Assembly (NCBI GenBank): GCA_021323695.1
Contig: JAJPKN010000020.1
Location: 174,845-238,844, forward strand
Reading direction: 5' to 3'
From: Actinomycetota bacterium
GTDB lineage: Bacteria > Actinomycetota > Acidimicrobiia > Acidimicrobiales > Palsa-688
Length of the DNA: 64,000 nt
A model generated the notes under the pieces. That model had not been told where the DNA came from. It searched no databases and saw nothing but the letters and a program-made list of their open reading frames with translations. The stretch's first letter is position 1. Each line of letters begins with the position of its first letter. Of the stretch, positions 16,665-25,031 are shown piece by piece. A program made the translations under genes and the position numbers.

Positions 16665-17981
16665 TCACGTTGTGTGCCTCCCTGGCGAGGCCCCTGCGGG
16701 AGGTGGCCCCGGCCAAGCCGGTGCCGGCCCCGGGGCGGGACGCGGGCGGGAGATGCCAGCACCACTGCCACCGTTGCCGTTGAGGCCCTCTGCCGCCCTG
16801 GCCAACCGGGCCAGCTTGAGGCCCAGGTGCACCGCCAAGCGGTCGTAGCCGTTGCGTACGTTGATCCCGCACATCCGCTCGGCCTTGTCCAACCGGTAGT
16901 AGAGGGTGCCCCGGTGCAAGTGCAGCTGCTCGGCCGTTGCCTTGGCGTCGCCGGCCAGGTCCAAGTAGGTCTCCAGAGTCGATATCACAGCCATGTCCCC
17001 GGTGGCCAACAGCACGGCCACCCGGGGGTCGATGGCCGACTCCAGGGCCTCTCGGTTGGGAAGCTGGGCCAGGGCGCGGAAAACTCCGAGGTCGCGCCAG
17101 CGCACCACGTCGCCTACGAGGGGGACTGCGGATGCCACCCGGGCCGCCAGGCGGGCCTGGCGGTAAGAGGCAGCTGCCCGGCGAAGCTCGCACTGGGGGT
17201 CACCCAGGCTGGCCACGACCCGCCGGTCGGCCCCGTTGCGGTCCCCCAGGCGCCGCTCGAGCATCTCCCTCCCGGACCGGGCAATGGCCAGCGCAGGAGC
17301 ATCGTCGCTGCGGTCTGGCAGGCGGACCAGCAGCACACCGTGGTCAGAGCAAGCCAAGCGCAGCAGCGTCCCCGCCGGTGCTTCCCATCCCACGTCCAAC
17401 AGGGCCTCTTCTATGGCTGCCACGCTGGTATTGGACGGGGGCAGGGGCTGGACCACCACAGCCACGACCGGATCTCCCTCGCGCAGCAGCGATTGGTCGA
17501 CCAGTTGGCTGGCGGCCGCGTCCCGCAGCTCTTCGGAAGGGGAAAGGAGGTGGGCCACCGCCTGGACCACCAACCTTTGGGCCAGCCGTTCTTCGTACAG
17601 CAGGAGGGCGGCGTGCTCGGCCGACTTTTCCACCTCGGCCAAGTCAGCCTCGTCCATGCCCTCTTCGGTGTCGATCAGCCAGAGGAAGCCGAGCAGGCGG
17701 TCGCGGTACCAAGCCGGTGCACAGATGCGGGGCAGTATCTCCCGCTCGGGTTGGCCGGGCACCCGGATCGGGTGGCGGGCGGTGAGGATGCCGAACTTGC
17801 GGTACCACTGCATCACTTCGGGGGACGTGACCCGGTGGAGGATCGTGTCCCGCCGGACGGCGTCGATCCGGCCGGCCTGGCGCGAGTACACAACTGGCCG
17901 CTGCTCGTGGTCTTCCAGCAGCACGGCGGCCCCCAACCGGACTGACAACTGGTCCACCAGCAGTTGCAGGTCGGAGGCCAC
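16665..17981 (-). CDS. PucR-family transcriptional regulator
   Basis: 438 residues. The N-terminal part (1-150) looks like a ligand-sensing domain (LLEDHEQRPVVYS, APAWYRDRLLGFLWLID). The C-terminus carries the PucR/CdaR helix-turn-helix: LETYLDLAGDAKATAEQL followed by HLHRGTLYYRLDKAE. A proline-rich tail of about 35 residues follows. GTG start. A good leftward promoter (18195-18223) lies 200 bases upstream. Lying between the catabolic genes and the enolase-family gene, it is the likely regulator of the hydroxyproline cluster, probably an activator as in other PucR catabolic systems. Confidence 0.9.
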   Translation of the reverse strand: MASDLQLLVDQLSVRLGAAVLLEDHEQRPVVYSRQAGRIDAVRRDTILHRVTSPEVMQWYRKFGILTARHPIRVPGQPEREILPRICAPAWYRDRLLGFLWLIDTEEGMDEADLAEVEKSAEHAALLLYEERLAQRLVVQAVAHLLSPSEELRDAAASQLVDQSLLREGDPVVAVVVQPLPPSNTSVAAIEEALLDVGWEAPAGTLLRLACSDHGVLLVRLPDRSDDAPALAIARSGREMLERRLGDRNGADRRVVASLGDPQCELRRAAASYRQARLAARVASAVPLVGDVVRWRDLGVFRALAQLPNREALESAIDPRVAVLLATGDMAVISTLETYLDLAGDAKATAEQLHLHRGTLYYRLDKAERMCGINVRNGYDRLAVHLGLKLARLARAAEGLNGNGGSGAGISRPRPAPGPAPAWPGPPPAGASPGRHTT

Positions 17982-18194
17982 GGGTGCTCAGTCCTCGGGG
18001 GTGGCCGCAGGGACAGTCGTGCCCCGGCTGGCTGAGCGCCCGGGGAGCAGCCGGGGCACCGGGCGGTGCGCTCCGCGGCCCGTCTCGGGGCCGGCAGGAC
18101 GGGAGGGGCCCGGCTTCGGGCCGGCAGGGCACGATGGGCCCGACAAGGGCATGACCGGGCGGTGGCTCATCGATAGGTGCAGTGCGTCGGGGCT

Positions 18195-18223
18195 ATTAGA
18201 CAAGCCTTATCCTCATCAGGCAA
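18195..18223 (-). promoter_or_regulatory. Sigma-70-type promoter reading into pucR
   Basis: On the leftward strand TTGCCT (18218-18223) and TCTAAT (18195-18200) are separated by exactly 17 bases. The -10 matches five of six consensus positions. It lies in an AT-richer patch just after the stop of the FAD subunit gene, and would start a transcript with a leader of about 200 bases before pucR. This suggests pucR and the enolase-family gene can be expressed apart from the upstream operon. Confidence 0.55.
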
Positions 18224-18225
18224 AC

Positions 18226-19773
18226 CTACGACAACCCGGGAGCCGAAAGGGGGCGCGCTGGGTGGCCCTCGGCCGGCAGGTCGGCGGGGGCGGCCCCGGT
18301 GCCGGCCCTGGAGAGCTGGGCCAGTGTGACGGGCACTGCCACCGGCCGCTTGTGCAGGTTGCCCACCTCGCCCAGAGGGCGGCCGCTCAAGGCGGCCACC
18401 ACCAGCTGCAGCGGCGGGCCGCATGTCCTTCCTTGGCAGTAGCCCATGCCGCAGCGGGTCAGGCTGCGGACCTGGCGCACGCTCGAAGCACCGCCTTGCA
18501 CCGCTGCTCGCACCTGGCCCCAGCTGACCTGCTCGCAGCGGCAAAAGACGGTGCTGTCATCGAGCCAGGAGATCCACCCCGGCCCCAACCCGAAGCTCCG
18601 CTCGAGCGCGGATGCGAACGCCCGCCGGTTGGCCAGCCGGCGCCCAAGCCGTTGGCGGTCACGGCCAGGCCGCGGGTCAGGCAGGCCCAGGTAGGAGGCG
18701 GCCGCATGACCGGCTGTCTGGCCCTCCAGCTCGGCTACCTCGGCTCCAGCCACGCCGGCCAGTTCCCCGGCCACGAACAGGCCGGGCACCGATGTGCTCA
18801 TGGTCTGGCCGTGGGTGACCACCATGGCGGGGTGGGCCGAGCCCCCTTCAGTGAGGGCGCCCAGTTGCACGGCGAGCTCCAAGCGAGGGACGAACCCGTG
18901 CGAGACACAGAGCGCGTCCACGTCCACAGAGGTCTCTGTGCCAGGCAGGGGGCGCCAGTCGGGGCCCAGGCGAGCCAGGACGACCCGTTCGGCACGGTCG
19001 TGGCCTTCGCAGCGGACCACCGCCTGCCCGCTCCAGGCACGGGCCCGGTGCCTGAGCATGGTCCCCGCGTACCCAGCCGCTTCCGCCAGCTTCCGCGGGT
19101 GGCGCAGGAGGGCGGGGGCCAGGCGCAGGGCCTCCCGGGGCGGTGCGGCCTCGGCCATGAGCACCTGTGCACCGGCCCTGGCCAGGGCGCCAGCCACCGG
19201 CCAAAGCAACGGGCCTGTCCCCGCCACCACCACTTTGCGCCCGACCGTTACCTGCTGGGACTTGAGCAGGGCTTGTGCCGCACCCGCAGTGGTCACCCCG
19301 GGGAGATCCCACCCCGGGAAGGGGAGGACCAGCTCGGTGGCCCCCGTGGCCAGGACCAGGGCTCGGGCATGGACCGCCCAGGCCTCACCGGCCGGCGCTA
19401 CCCCGCTGGCGGGCTCATCCTCGGGGTGCAGGTGCAGGAGGAAGCCCGCCCCCTGCCGGGCGACGGACCAAACGGCGTGGCCGAGCAGCAACTCGATGTG
19501 CGGGTGGCCCATCAGCGCCTGGGAACGGCCCGGGAGGTGGGGCCCTACAGCAACGCCGTCGGCGGCTGGCGGGAGGGCCGGGGCATAGCCCCCGTCAGGG
19601 GACGGCTCCGGGCGGCCCAGAGGCCTGGGGCAGACGAGGGGCTGGCGGAAGTACTGCCCGCCCAGCTGCGGCCAGGAGTCGACCAGCACGACCCGGGCAC
19701 CGCGCTCGGCCGCCGCCAGTGCGGCGGCCATCCCGGCGGGCCCCGCTCCCACCACGGCCAGGTCAGCCACCAC
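18226..19773 (-). CDS. D-hydroxyproline dehydrogenase, FAD/NAD-binding subunit with Fe-S domain (HcnB-like)
   Basis: 515 residues. FAD motif VVGAGPAGMAAALAAAERGA at the N-terminus, a second dinucleotide motif VVVAGTGPLLWPVAGALARA in the middle, and GLFVAGELAGVAG near residue 330. The C-terminal domain is BFD-like with cysteines at about 411, 413, 441, 446 and 451 (FCRCE, RCGMGYCQGRTC), expected to bind a 2Fe-2S cluster. This is the large subunit of membrane-linked HcnABC/octopine-oxidase-type dehydrogenases, including heteromeric D-hydroxyproline dehydrogenase. It follows the fused partner gene by 47 bases. Together they would oxidise D-hydroxyproline to 1-pyrroline-4-hydroxy-2-carboxylate. 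Confidence 0.88.
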   Translation of the reverse strand: MVADLAVVGAGPAGMAAALAAAERGARVVLVDSWPQLGGQYFRQPLVCPRPLGRPEPSPDGGYAPALPPAADGVAVGPHLPGRSQALMGHPHIELLLGHAVWSVARQGAGFLLHLHPEDEPASGVAPAGEAWAVHARALVLATGATELVLPFPGWDLPGVTTAGAAQALLKSQQVTVGRKVVVAGTGPLLWPVAGALARAGAQVLMAEAAPPREALRLAPALLRHPRKLAEAAGYAGTMLRHRARAWSGQAVVRCEGHDRAERVVLARLGPDWRPLPGTETSVDVDALCVSHGFVPRLELAVQLGALTEGGSAHPAMVVTHGQTMSTSVPGLFVAGELAGVAGAEVAELEGQTAGHAAASYLGLPDPRPGRDRQRLGRRLANRRAFASALERSFGLGPGWISWLDDSTVFCRCEQVSWGQVRAAVQGGASSVRQVRSLTRCGMGYCQGRTCGPPLQLVVAALSGRPLGEVGNLHKRPVAVPVTLAQLSRAGTGAAPADLPAEGHPARPLSAPGLS

Positions 19774-19820
19774 TTGGCCCCTCGGCCAGGGCCGTTGCCA
19801 CTTCGGCCCCTACCCCCGGG

Positions 19821-21485
19821 TCAACCATGGGCCCTTCTCTCAGAGGAGGCCAGGCCGACCGAGCGCGAAGGGCGGACGTCGTCGCCCTCCCGGAGCAGGG
19901 CCGAGCAGGCGCGCACCGCGCTCTCGTCGTTGCGGTCGACCAGGCACTCAAAGCAGGTGCCGATACCGCAGAACAAGCCGTGAGGGCTGGCCCCTGCCCG
20001 CGCTCTACGGAACACCCACACGCCGTTGCGGACAAGCGCCCCTGCGATGGTGGACCCAGCCGGAGCGGTGAGGCGACGGCCGTCGAAGCGGAAGTTGAGC
20101 TGGCCCGGCCCGGCGTCCTCGGGCCAGCTGGCCGACGGCAGGCCATGGAGGCCACCGGCCGCCTCTCGGCTGGCCCCTGTGAGGATACGGCTGGTGGCCC
20201 CCGTGAGGCCGCCTGTGAGGCCGCCTGTGAGGCTAGTGGTACCTCCGGTGGGAAGGGCGGTGCCCAAAGCGGGACGTCCCGTCCCCCCCCTGAAGCGGGT
20301 GGGGGCGAAGGGTGCCAGGTCGAGGGGGGCAGGGGTGCCCCGCACCAGGGCCTCGACAAGCTCGGCGGTCACCTCGGCCAGGCCGATGCCGGCCCCCTCG
20401 TGCCCCGTGGCGTGGACGAGGTTGCCCATGGCGGGGTCGACCCCGATCACGGGTAGCCCGTCTGGGGTAGCCGGTCGGAAGCCCATGTAGGCCCGTATGA
20501 CCCGCGCCCGGGCCAGGTTGGGGAACAGGGCGATGGCTCGGCTGGCCATCTCGGCGGCGATGGCATGGTCGAAGTGCTCCGAGAAGCCGACCAGCTCGCG
20601 CGACGAGCCGATCAGGACGGTACCGCTCATGGTCGCCTCAACTACGGCCGAGCAGGCGGCCTGCTCGGTATTGCCGTAGACCGTGGCGACGTAGCCGGCT
20701 TCGTAGACCTTGTGGCGGACCACCAAAGGCAGCGGCTCGGTTACAAGGATGTAGCCCCGGCGCGGGTGGACCGCGACCTCGGACCCCAGGCGCCGAGCCA
20801 GCTCGCCTGCCCAGGGCCCGGCCGCATTGACGACCCACTTGCCCACCGCCACCCGCCCCAGGGTGGTCTCCACCGACCGGACCGCCCCGTCGCCGTCCCG
20901 CTCGGCGCCCAGCACCTCGGCACCTGAGACCACTCGGCCGCCCAGAGCCTTCAACTGGGCCACGTGGAAAGCCACCGCCAGCATGGGCTGCACCTGGCAG
21001 TCGCCCTCGTAGAAGGCGCCTCCCAGCAGGCCCGGGGACAACTCGGGTTCCAGGCGGAGCAGGTCGTCGGGCCCGACTACCTCGACGTCCAAGCCGGCCT
21101 GGCGCTGGCGGCCGACGAGGGACGAGAGGGCTTCGAGCTCGACCGGGGTGCGGGCCACCACCAGCCCTCCCTTGGGCTGGAACTCGAAGTGGTCGCCCGC
21201 CTCCTCGGCCAGCCGGCGCCACAGCTGGATGCCCCGGACGGCCATCTCCAGCTCCGGTCCGGGCAGCTTGTCCGAGGCGAGCAGGTTGCCCTCACCCGCC
21301 GAGCTGGTGCCGGCGCCCGGCCCAGCCCGGTCGACCACGCAGACTTCTGCACCGGCCCCGGCCAGCCGGGCACCTATCGCGGTCCCGATGATGCCGGCCC
21401 CGACCACCAGGACCTCGGCCGCGCTCGGCAGTTGAGCACCAGGCGGGCTAAGCGTCGCTATGGCCCTGTCCAAGCAAGAACCCAC
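19821..21485 (-). CDS. D-hydroxyproline dehydrogenase, fused DAO subunit and 2Fe-2S ferredoxin subunit
   Basis: 554 residues. Residues 22-400 are a D-amino-acid-oxidase-type flavoprotein: EVLVVGAGIIGTAIGARLAG, GPGAGTSSAGEGNLL, GYILVTEPLPLV, and HATGHEGAGIGLAEVTAELV. A repetitive linker follows (TTSLTGGLTGGLTGATS). Residues 463-554 are a plant-type ferredoxin domain with C506, C511, C514 and C527 (FCGIGTCFECL). In relatives these are two genes; here one continuous frame joins them. The GTG start overlaps the epimerase gene by 38 bases; no better start with a ribosome site is visible. With the preceding FAD/NAD subunit it would form the whole enzyme. A sarcosine-oxidase-like activity is the alternative. 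Confidence 0.87.
   Translation of the reverse strand: MGSCLDRAIATLSPPGAQLPSAAEVLVVGAGIIGTAIGARLAGAGAEVCVVDRAGPGAGTSSAGEGNLLASDKLPGPELEMAVRGIQLWRRLAEEAGDHFEFQPKGGLVVARTPVELEALSSLVGRQRQAGLDVEVVGPDDLLRLEPELSPGLLGGAFYEGDCQVQPMLAVAFHVAQLKALGGRVVSGAEVLGAERDGDGAVRSVETTLGRVAVGKWVVNAAGPWAGELARRLGSEVAVHPRRGYILVTEPLPLVVRHKVYEAGYVATVYGNTEQAACSAVVEATMSGTVLIGSSRELVGFSEHFDHAIAAEMASRAIALFPNLARARVIRAYMGFRPATPDGLPVIGVDPAMGNLVHATGHEGAGIGLAEVTAELVEALVRGTPAPLDLAPFAPTRFRGGTGRPALGTALPTGGTTSLTGGLTGGLTGATSRILTGASREAAGGLHGLPSASWPEDAGPGQLNFRFDGRRLTAPAGSTIAGALVRNGVWVFRRARAGASPHGLFCGIGTCFECLVDRNDESAVRACSALLREGDDVRPSRSVGLASSERRAHG
20201..20236. repeat. 12-base tandem repeat encoding the fusion linker
   Basis: Three near-identical copies of a GTGAGGCCGCCT-type unit run through 20201-20236, with a related CCTGTGAGG at 20176-20184. 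In the gene's frame they encode LTGG/LTGA repeats between the flavin and ferredoxin domains. Repeat expansion is a likely source of the linker. Confidence 0.75.
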
Positions 21486-22470
21486 TGGGGAACGGGTCGT
21501 CCGGGTCGAGCAGGTACTGCGCCAGCCCCGTCACCCACGCTCGGCCTTTCACGGTGGGCACGACCGCGGCGAAGCCCCCAACGGTCGTGGTGGCCACCAG
21601 CCGGCCGGTGAAGCGGGTCCCGAGGACCGAGGCGTGGACGTAGTCCTGCCCCAGGGCCAGCTCCCCCCGGGCGTGGAGCTGGGCCATACGGGCCGAGGTG
21701 CCCGTGCCGCACGGTGAGCGGTCCAGCCAACCGGGGTAGATGGCTACGGCCGCCCGGCCGGAGACGGCCCCGTCGCCTGGCTCGGTGAAGACCACGTGGT
21801 GGCAGGTGCCCACCGCTGGTTGTTCGGGATGGGCGAAGTCGAGTTGTTCGTTGACCGCCGCCATCACCGCCAGGCCCGCCCTCACCAGTTCGTCATGCAA
21901 GCGCGGCTGGACGGCCAGGCCGAGGGACTGGGCGGGCAGGAGGGCGTAGAAGTTGCCACCCCAGGCCAGGTCGAGCTGCACGTCGCCGTAGCCGGGGACG
22001 TTCACGTGGGCGTCGCGCAGGTGGAGGTAGGAGGGGACGTTGCGGATGGTCACGGCTTTGGCCCGGCCCCCTTCGACTTCCACCTGGGCTTCCACCAGCC
22101 CGGCGGGGGCGTCGAAGCGGATGACCGTGACCGGTTCGTGGGCTGGCACCATGCCCGTCTCCACCAGCACGGTGGCGGTGCCCATGGTCCCGTGGCCGCA
22201 CATCGGCAGGCACCCTGACACCTCGATGAACACCACTCCGACGTCAGCGTCGGGCCGGGTCGGCGGCTGGAGGATGGCGCCCGACATGGCGCTGTGACCC
22301 CGCGGCTCGTGCATGAGCAGGGTGCGCAGCTCGGGCCGGTGGTGGATGACGTACTGGCGGCGCTCTTCCATGGTGGCCCCGGGGAGCACGCCTACCCCTG
22401 AGGTGACGACCCGGGTCGGCATCCCCTCGGTGTGGCTGTCGACGGCCCCGATGACCAGGCGGGAGCGCAT
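21448..22470 (-). CDS. 4-hydroxyproline 2-epimerase (proline racemase family)
   Basis: 340 residues. It has both catalytic cysteines: C91 in LPMCGHGTMG and C254 in RSPCGTGTSA. Having both marks racemases and epimerases; the 3-hydroxyproline dehydratase branch replaces one with Ser or Thr. Start DSHTEGMPTRVV is typical. Reaction: trans-4-hydroxy-L-proline to cis-4-hydroxy-D-proline, the first committed step. It begins seven bases after the deaminase gene and overlaps the dehydrogenase gene. Plain proline racemase is the alternative; the surrounding genes favour hydroxyproline. Confidence 0.92.
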   Translation of the reverse strand: MRSRLVIGAVDSHTEGMPTRVVTSGVGVLPGATMEERRQYVIHHRPELRTLLMHEPRGHSAMSGAILQPPTRPDADVGVVFIEVSGCLPMCGHGTMGTATVLVETGMVPAHEPVTVIRFDAPAGLVEAQVEVEGGRAKAVTIRNVPSYLHLRDAHVNVPGYGDVQLDLAWGGNFYALLPAQSLGLAVQPRLHDELVRAGLAVMAAVNEQLDFAHPEQPAVGTCHHVVFTEPGDGAVSGRAAVAIYPGWLDRSPCGTGTSARMAQLHARGELALGQDYVHASVLGTRFTGRLVATTTVGGFAAVVPTVKGRAWVTGLAQYLLDPDDPFPSGFLLGQGHSDA

Positions 22471-22477
22471 GGGGGGC

Positions 22478-23374
22478 TCAGGGGTGCGTGCTGGCCAGGT
22501 AGGCTCGGGTGGCCGCCCGGACTTGCTGCGCGTCTTCGGGCGGGAGCTCCAGGCGGGGGAGGCGTACCGGCCCGCCGTACCAGCCGACCTCTTCTTGGGC
22601 GATCTTGATGGCTTGCACGAAACGGGGGTCGGCGTCCCAGCGCAGCAGCGGCAGCAACGCCATGTAGCGCTCGACCGCGTCCTGCCACTGCCCGGCGGCG
22701 CACAGCTGGTACAGCTCTACGCACTGGCGCGGCAAGGCGTTGGCAAAGCCAGCGACCCAACCTACCGCCCCCATGAGCATGGCCTCGACGAAGGTGTCGT
22801 CGCAGCCACAGACGACCTCGAGCCTGGGGGCGGCTTGACGGATAGCGGCGACCCGCCGCACGTCCTGGGAGAACTCCTTGACCGCCACCACTTCTTCGAC
22901 CTCGGCCAGGCGGGCCAGCACCGCGGGGGTGAGGTCGGCCCGGGTCGAGAAGGGGTTGTTGTAGGCCATGATGGGCAGGCCGGCCTTGGCCACCTCGCGG
23001 AAGTGGGCGACTATCTCCTCGGTGGTCGGGGCATGGGAAGTCGGCGGCAGGCACATGACCGCGGGGCAACCACAACTGGCGGCTTGCTCGGCCCAGCGCC
23101 GGGCCTCGGGCCCGGACTTGGCTGAGACGCCTGGTACCACCTGAGCACGACCGGCCAGCTCTGCCGCCACCTTCACGACCCCGGCCCGCTCGTCGTCGCT
23201 CAGGGCCTCGTACTCGCCCAGGGACCCCATCGGCACCAGCCCGTCGACACCAGCTTCGACCAGTCGGGCGCAGTGCGCCCGAAAGGCCCCGATGTCGACG
23301 GCCCCGTTGGCCTGGAAGGGCGTGGTGGTGGCGACGAACACGCCGGCAAAGCGCGCCCTGTGGTCGGCGTCCAC
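22478..23374 (-). CDS. 1-pyrroline-4-hydroxy-2-carboxylate deaminase (DHDPS/NAL family)
   Basis: 298 residues, class I aldolase barrel of the dihydrodipicolinate synthase family. Schiff-base Lys K166 (VVAVKEFSQD), catalytic Tyr Y138 (IMAYNNPF) and GSLGEYEAL replacing the GTTGE motif of the synthase. GTG start. In hydroxyproline operons this family member converts pyrroline-4-hydroxy-2-carboxylate to 2-oxoglutarate semialdehyde and ammonia. The neighbours on both sides are the epimerase and a Liv-type importer. True lysine-biosynthetic DapA is unlikely given this context. Confidence 0.88.
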   Translation of the reverse strand: MDADHRARFAGVFVATTTPFQANGAVDIGAFRAHCARLVEAGVDGLVPMGSLGEYEALSDDERAGVVKVAAELAGRAQVVPGVSAKSGPEARRWAEQAASCGCPAVMCLPPTSHAPTTEEIVAHFREVAKAGLPIMAYNNPFSTRADLTPAVLARLAEVEEVVAVKEFSQDVRRVAAIRQAAPRLEVVCGCDDTFVEAMLMGAVGWVAGFANALPRQCVELYQLCAAGQWQDAVERYMALLPLLRWDADPRFVQAIKIAQEEVGWYGGPVRLPRLELPPEDAQQVRAATRAYLASTHP

Positions 23375-23462
23375 GAAGACAGGTTAGAAGAGGGCGCAGC
23401 CCCGGGCCAGGGTACAGGCCTCCAAGCACCACGTCGGGTATTGCAACATCTGTCAAGATCTG

Positions 23463-24200
23463 TCAAGAGGGCCGTGGTGCAGGGGCTGGCCCGGCCCCCA
23501 GGTAGGCGTCGACCACCCGAGGGTCGTCGGCCAGCTCGCGGCTGGGGCCGGAGAGCACGAGGCGGCCCTGCTGCAGTACGTAGGCCCGCTGGGTGATCTC
23601 GAAGGCGAGGGTGACGTTCTGCTCCACGAGCAGGACCGACGTGCCGGTGGCAGCAATGCCCACCAGCAGGTCGTAAACCGCCTCGATCATCTGGGGTGCC
23701 AGCCCGAGGGACGGTTCGTCGACCATGAGCACCTTCGGTTCCGCCATCATGCCCCGGGCAATGGCCAGGACCTGCTGTTCCCCGCCAGACAGCATGCCGG
23801 CCAGCTTGGCCAGGTGAGGGCGAAGGAGAGGGAAACGGTCCAGCGTGGTGGCGAGACGTTCCCGCCTCTGGGCGCGCCCGCCGGTCCCCAAGCCGGCCAG
23901 CTCCAGGTTCTCGCGCACGGTGAGGGCGGGGAAGATGCGCCGGCCTTCGGGGACCTGCACGAGGCCGAGGCGCACCCGGGCGGCGGCCTTGACGGCCCGC
24001 AGGTCCCGGCCGTCGAGCTCCAGCTGGCCGGCCCGAGGCTTCACCAAGCCGGATATCGCCTTCAAGACGGTGCTCTTGCCGGCGCCGTTGGCGCCCAACA
24101 GGGCGACGACCTCGCCTTGGCCCACCCCCAAGGTCACGTCCTCTACCCCTCTGACCGGCCCGTAGTAAACGGTCATGCCGCTCACGTCAAGCACGTTCAC
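23463..24200 (-). CDS. Liv-type ABC transporter ATPase (LivF-like), second importer
   Basis: 245 residues. Walker A GANGAGKST, signature LSGGEQQVLAIARGM, Walker B VLMVDEPSLGLAP and LLVEQNVTLAF. The SLGLAP form is characteristic of LivF. A GTG start overlaps the LivG stop by four bases (GTGA). It belongs to the importer whose binding protein and permeases lie at 25032-28260, directly upstream of hydroxyproline enzymes in one strand, so the imported solute is probably hydroxyproline or proline. Confidence 0.95.
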   Translation of the reverse strand: MNVLDVSGMTVYYGPVRGVEDVTLGVGQGEVVALLGANGAGKSTVLKAISGLVKPRAGQLELDGRDLRAVKAAARVRLGLVQVPEGRRIFPALTVRENLELAGLGTGGRAQRRERLATTLDRFPLLRPHLAKLAGMLSGGEQQVLAIARGMMAEPKVLMVDEPSLGLAPQMIEAVYDLLVGIAATGTSVLLVEQNVTLAFEITQRAYVLQQGRLVLSGPSRELADDPRVVDAYLGAGPAPAPRPS

Positions 24201-24964
24201 CGCTGGCGCCTCCCGAGGTAGGCCTCGATGACCCGGGGGTCCTGGCGGACCGGTTCGGGAGGGCCCTGCACCAGCAGGCGGCCCCGGTCCAGCACGGCCA
24301 CCGTGCTGGCCAGCCGCATCACCAGCTCGACGTCGTGCTCGATCATGACCACGGTGACGCCGGACTCCCAGGTCCTGCGGACCACGTCGGCCAGCTCCTC
24401 CCGCTCCACCGAGCTGACCCCGGCCGCGGGTTCGTCGAGCAGGAGCAGGCGGGGGTGAGCGATCAAGGCCCGGGCCATTTCGAGCCGTTTCCTCATCCCG
24501 TAGGGCAGGTCTGCCGCCAGCACGTCCCCCCTGCCCGCCAACCCCACATAGGCCAGCCAGTGCTCCGCCTCCTCGGCCAGCAGGCGCTCCTGGCGGCGCA
24601 AGGCCGGGGTGCCAAGGAGCATGGCAACCAGGTTGGAGGTGGCGCGCAGGTGGGCGCCGGCCAAGACGTTCTCCCGGGAGGTGAGCCTTGGGAAAAGCCT
24701 CACGTTCTGGAAGGTGCGCCGGATCCCCAAAGCGGCAACCTGGTCGGGCGGCAGCCGGGTGATGTCCCTCCCGGCGAAGCGCACTGAGCCCCGGTTGGGC
24801 CGGTAGTAGCCGGTCAGGCAGTTGAAAAATGAGGTCTTGCCTGCCCCGTTGGGGCCGATCACCGCCAGCAGGGAGCCTTCCGGCACCTCCAAGGTGACGT
24901 CGCTCAGGGCCGCCACGCCACCGAAGTGCAGCGACAGGCCCTCGGCAGCCAGGAGCGCGTTCAT
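24197..24964 (-). CDS. Liv-type ABC transporter ATPase (LivG-like), second importer
   Basis: 255 residues from the ATG at 24964, preceded by GGGAGGG. Walker A GPNGAGKTSFFNCLTG, the LivG segment IRRTFQNVRLFPRLT, signature as DLPYGMRKRLEMARAL (the usual LSGGQ is replaced by LPYGM, as in many LivG proteins), Walker B LLLLDEPAAGVS and MIEHDVELVM. The frame stays open to 25054 but those 30 residues are not conserved in character. Overlaps LivF by four bases. Confidence 0.94.
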   Translation of the reverse strand: MNALLAAEGLSLHFGGVAALSDVTLEVPEGSLLAVIGPNGAGKTSFFNCLTGYYRPNRGSVRFAGRDITRLPPDQVAALGIRRTFQNVRLFPRLTSRENVLAGAHLRATSNLVAMLLGTPALRRQERLLAEEAEHWLAYVGLAGRGDVLAADLPYGMRKRLEMARALIAHPRLLLLDEPAAGVSSVEREELADVVRRTWESGVTVVMIEHDVELVMRLASTVAVLDRGRLLVQGPPEPVRQDPRVIEAYLGRRQR

Positions 24965-25031
24965 TGGCCCTCCCGGCCGGCCGGCCCCGGCCCAGGCGGC
25001 CAGCGCCGGACCCCTGCCCGGGCCAGGGCGT

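Noticed and set aside
17236..19983. A 915-codon plus-strand open frame
   Set aside because: It is antisense to both pucR and the FAD subunit, which have intact motifs. Its sequence is Arg/Ser/Pro-rich with no recognisable domain.
21448..22470. trans-3-hydroxyproline dehydratase
   Set aside because: That branch of the proline racemase family lacks one of the two catalytic cysteines. Both C91 and C254 are present, so epimerase or racemase is the call.
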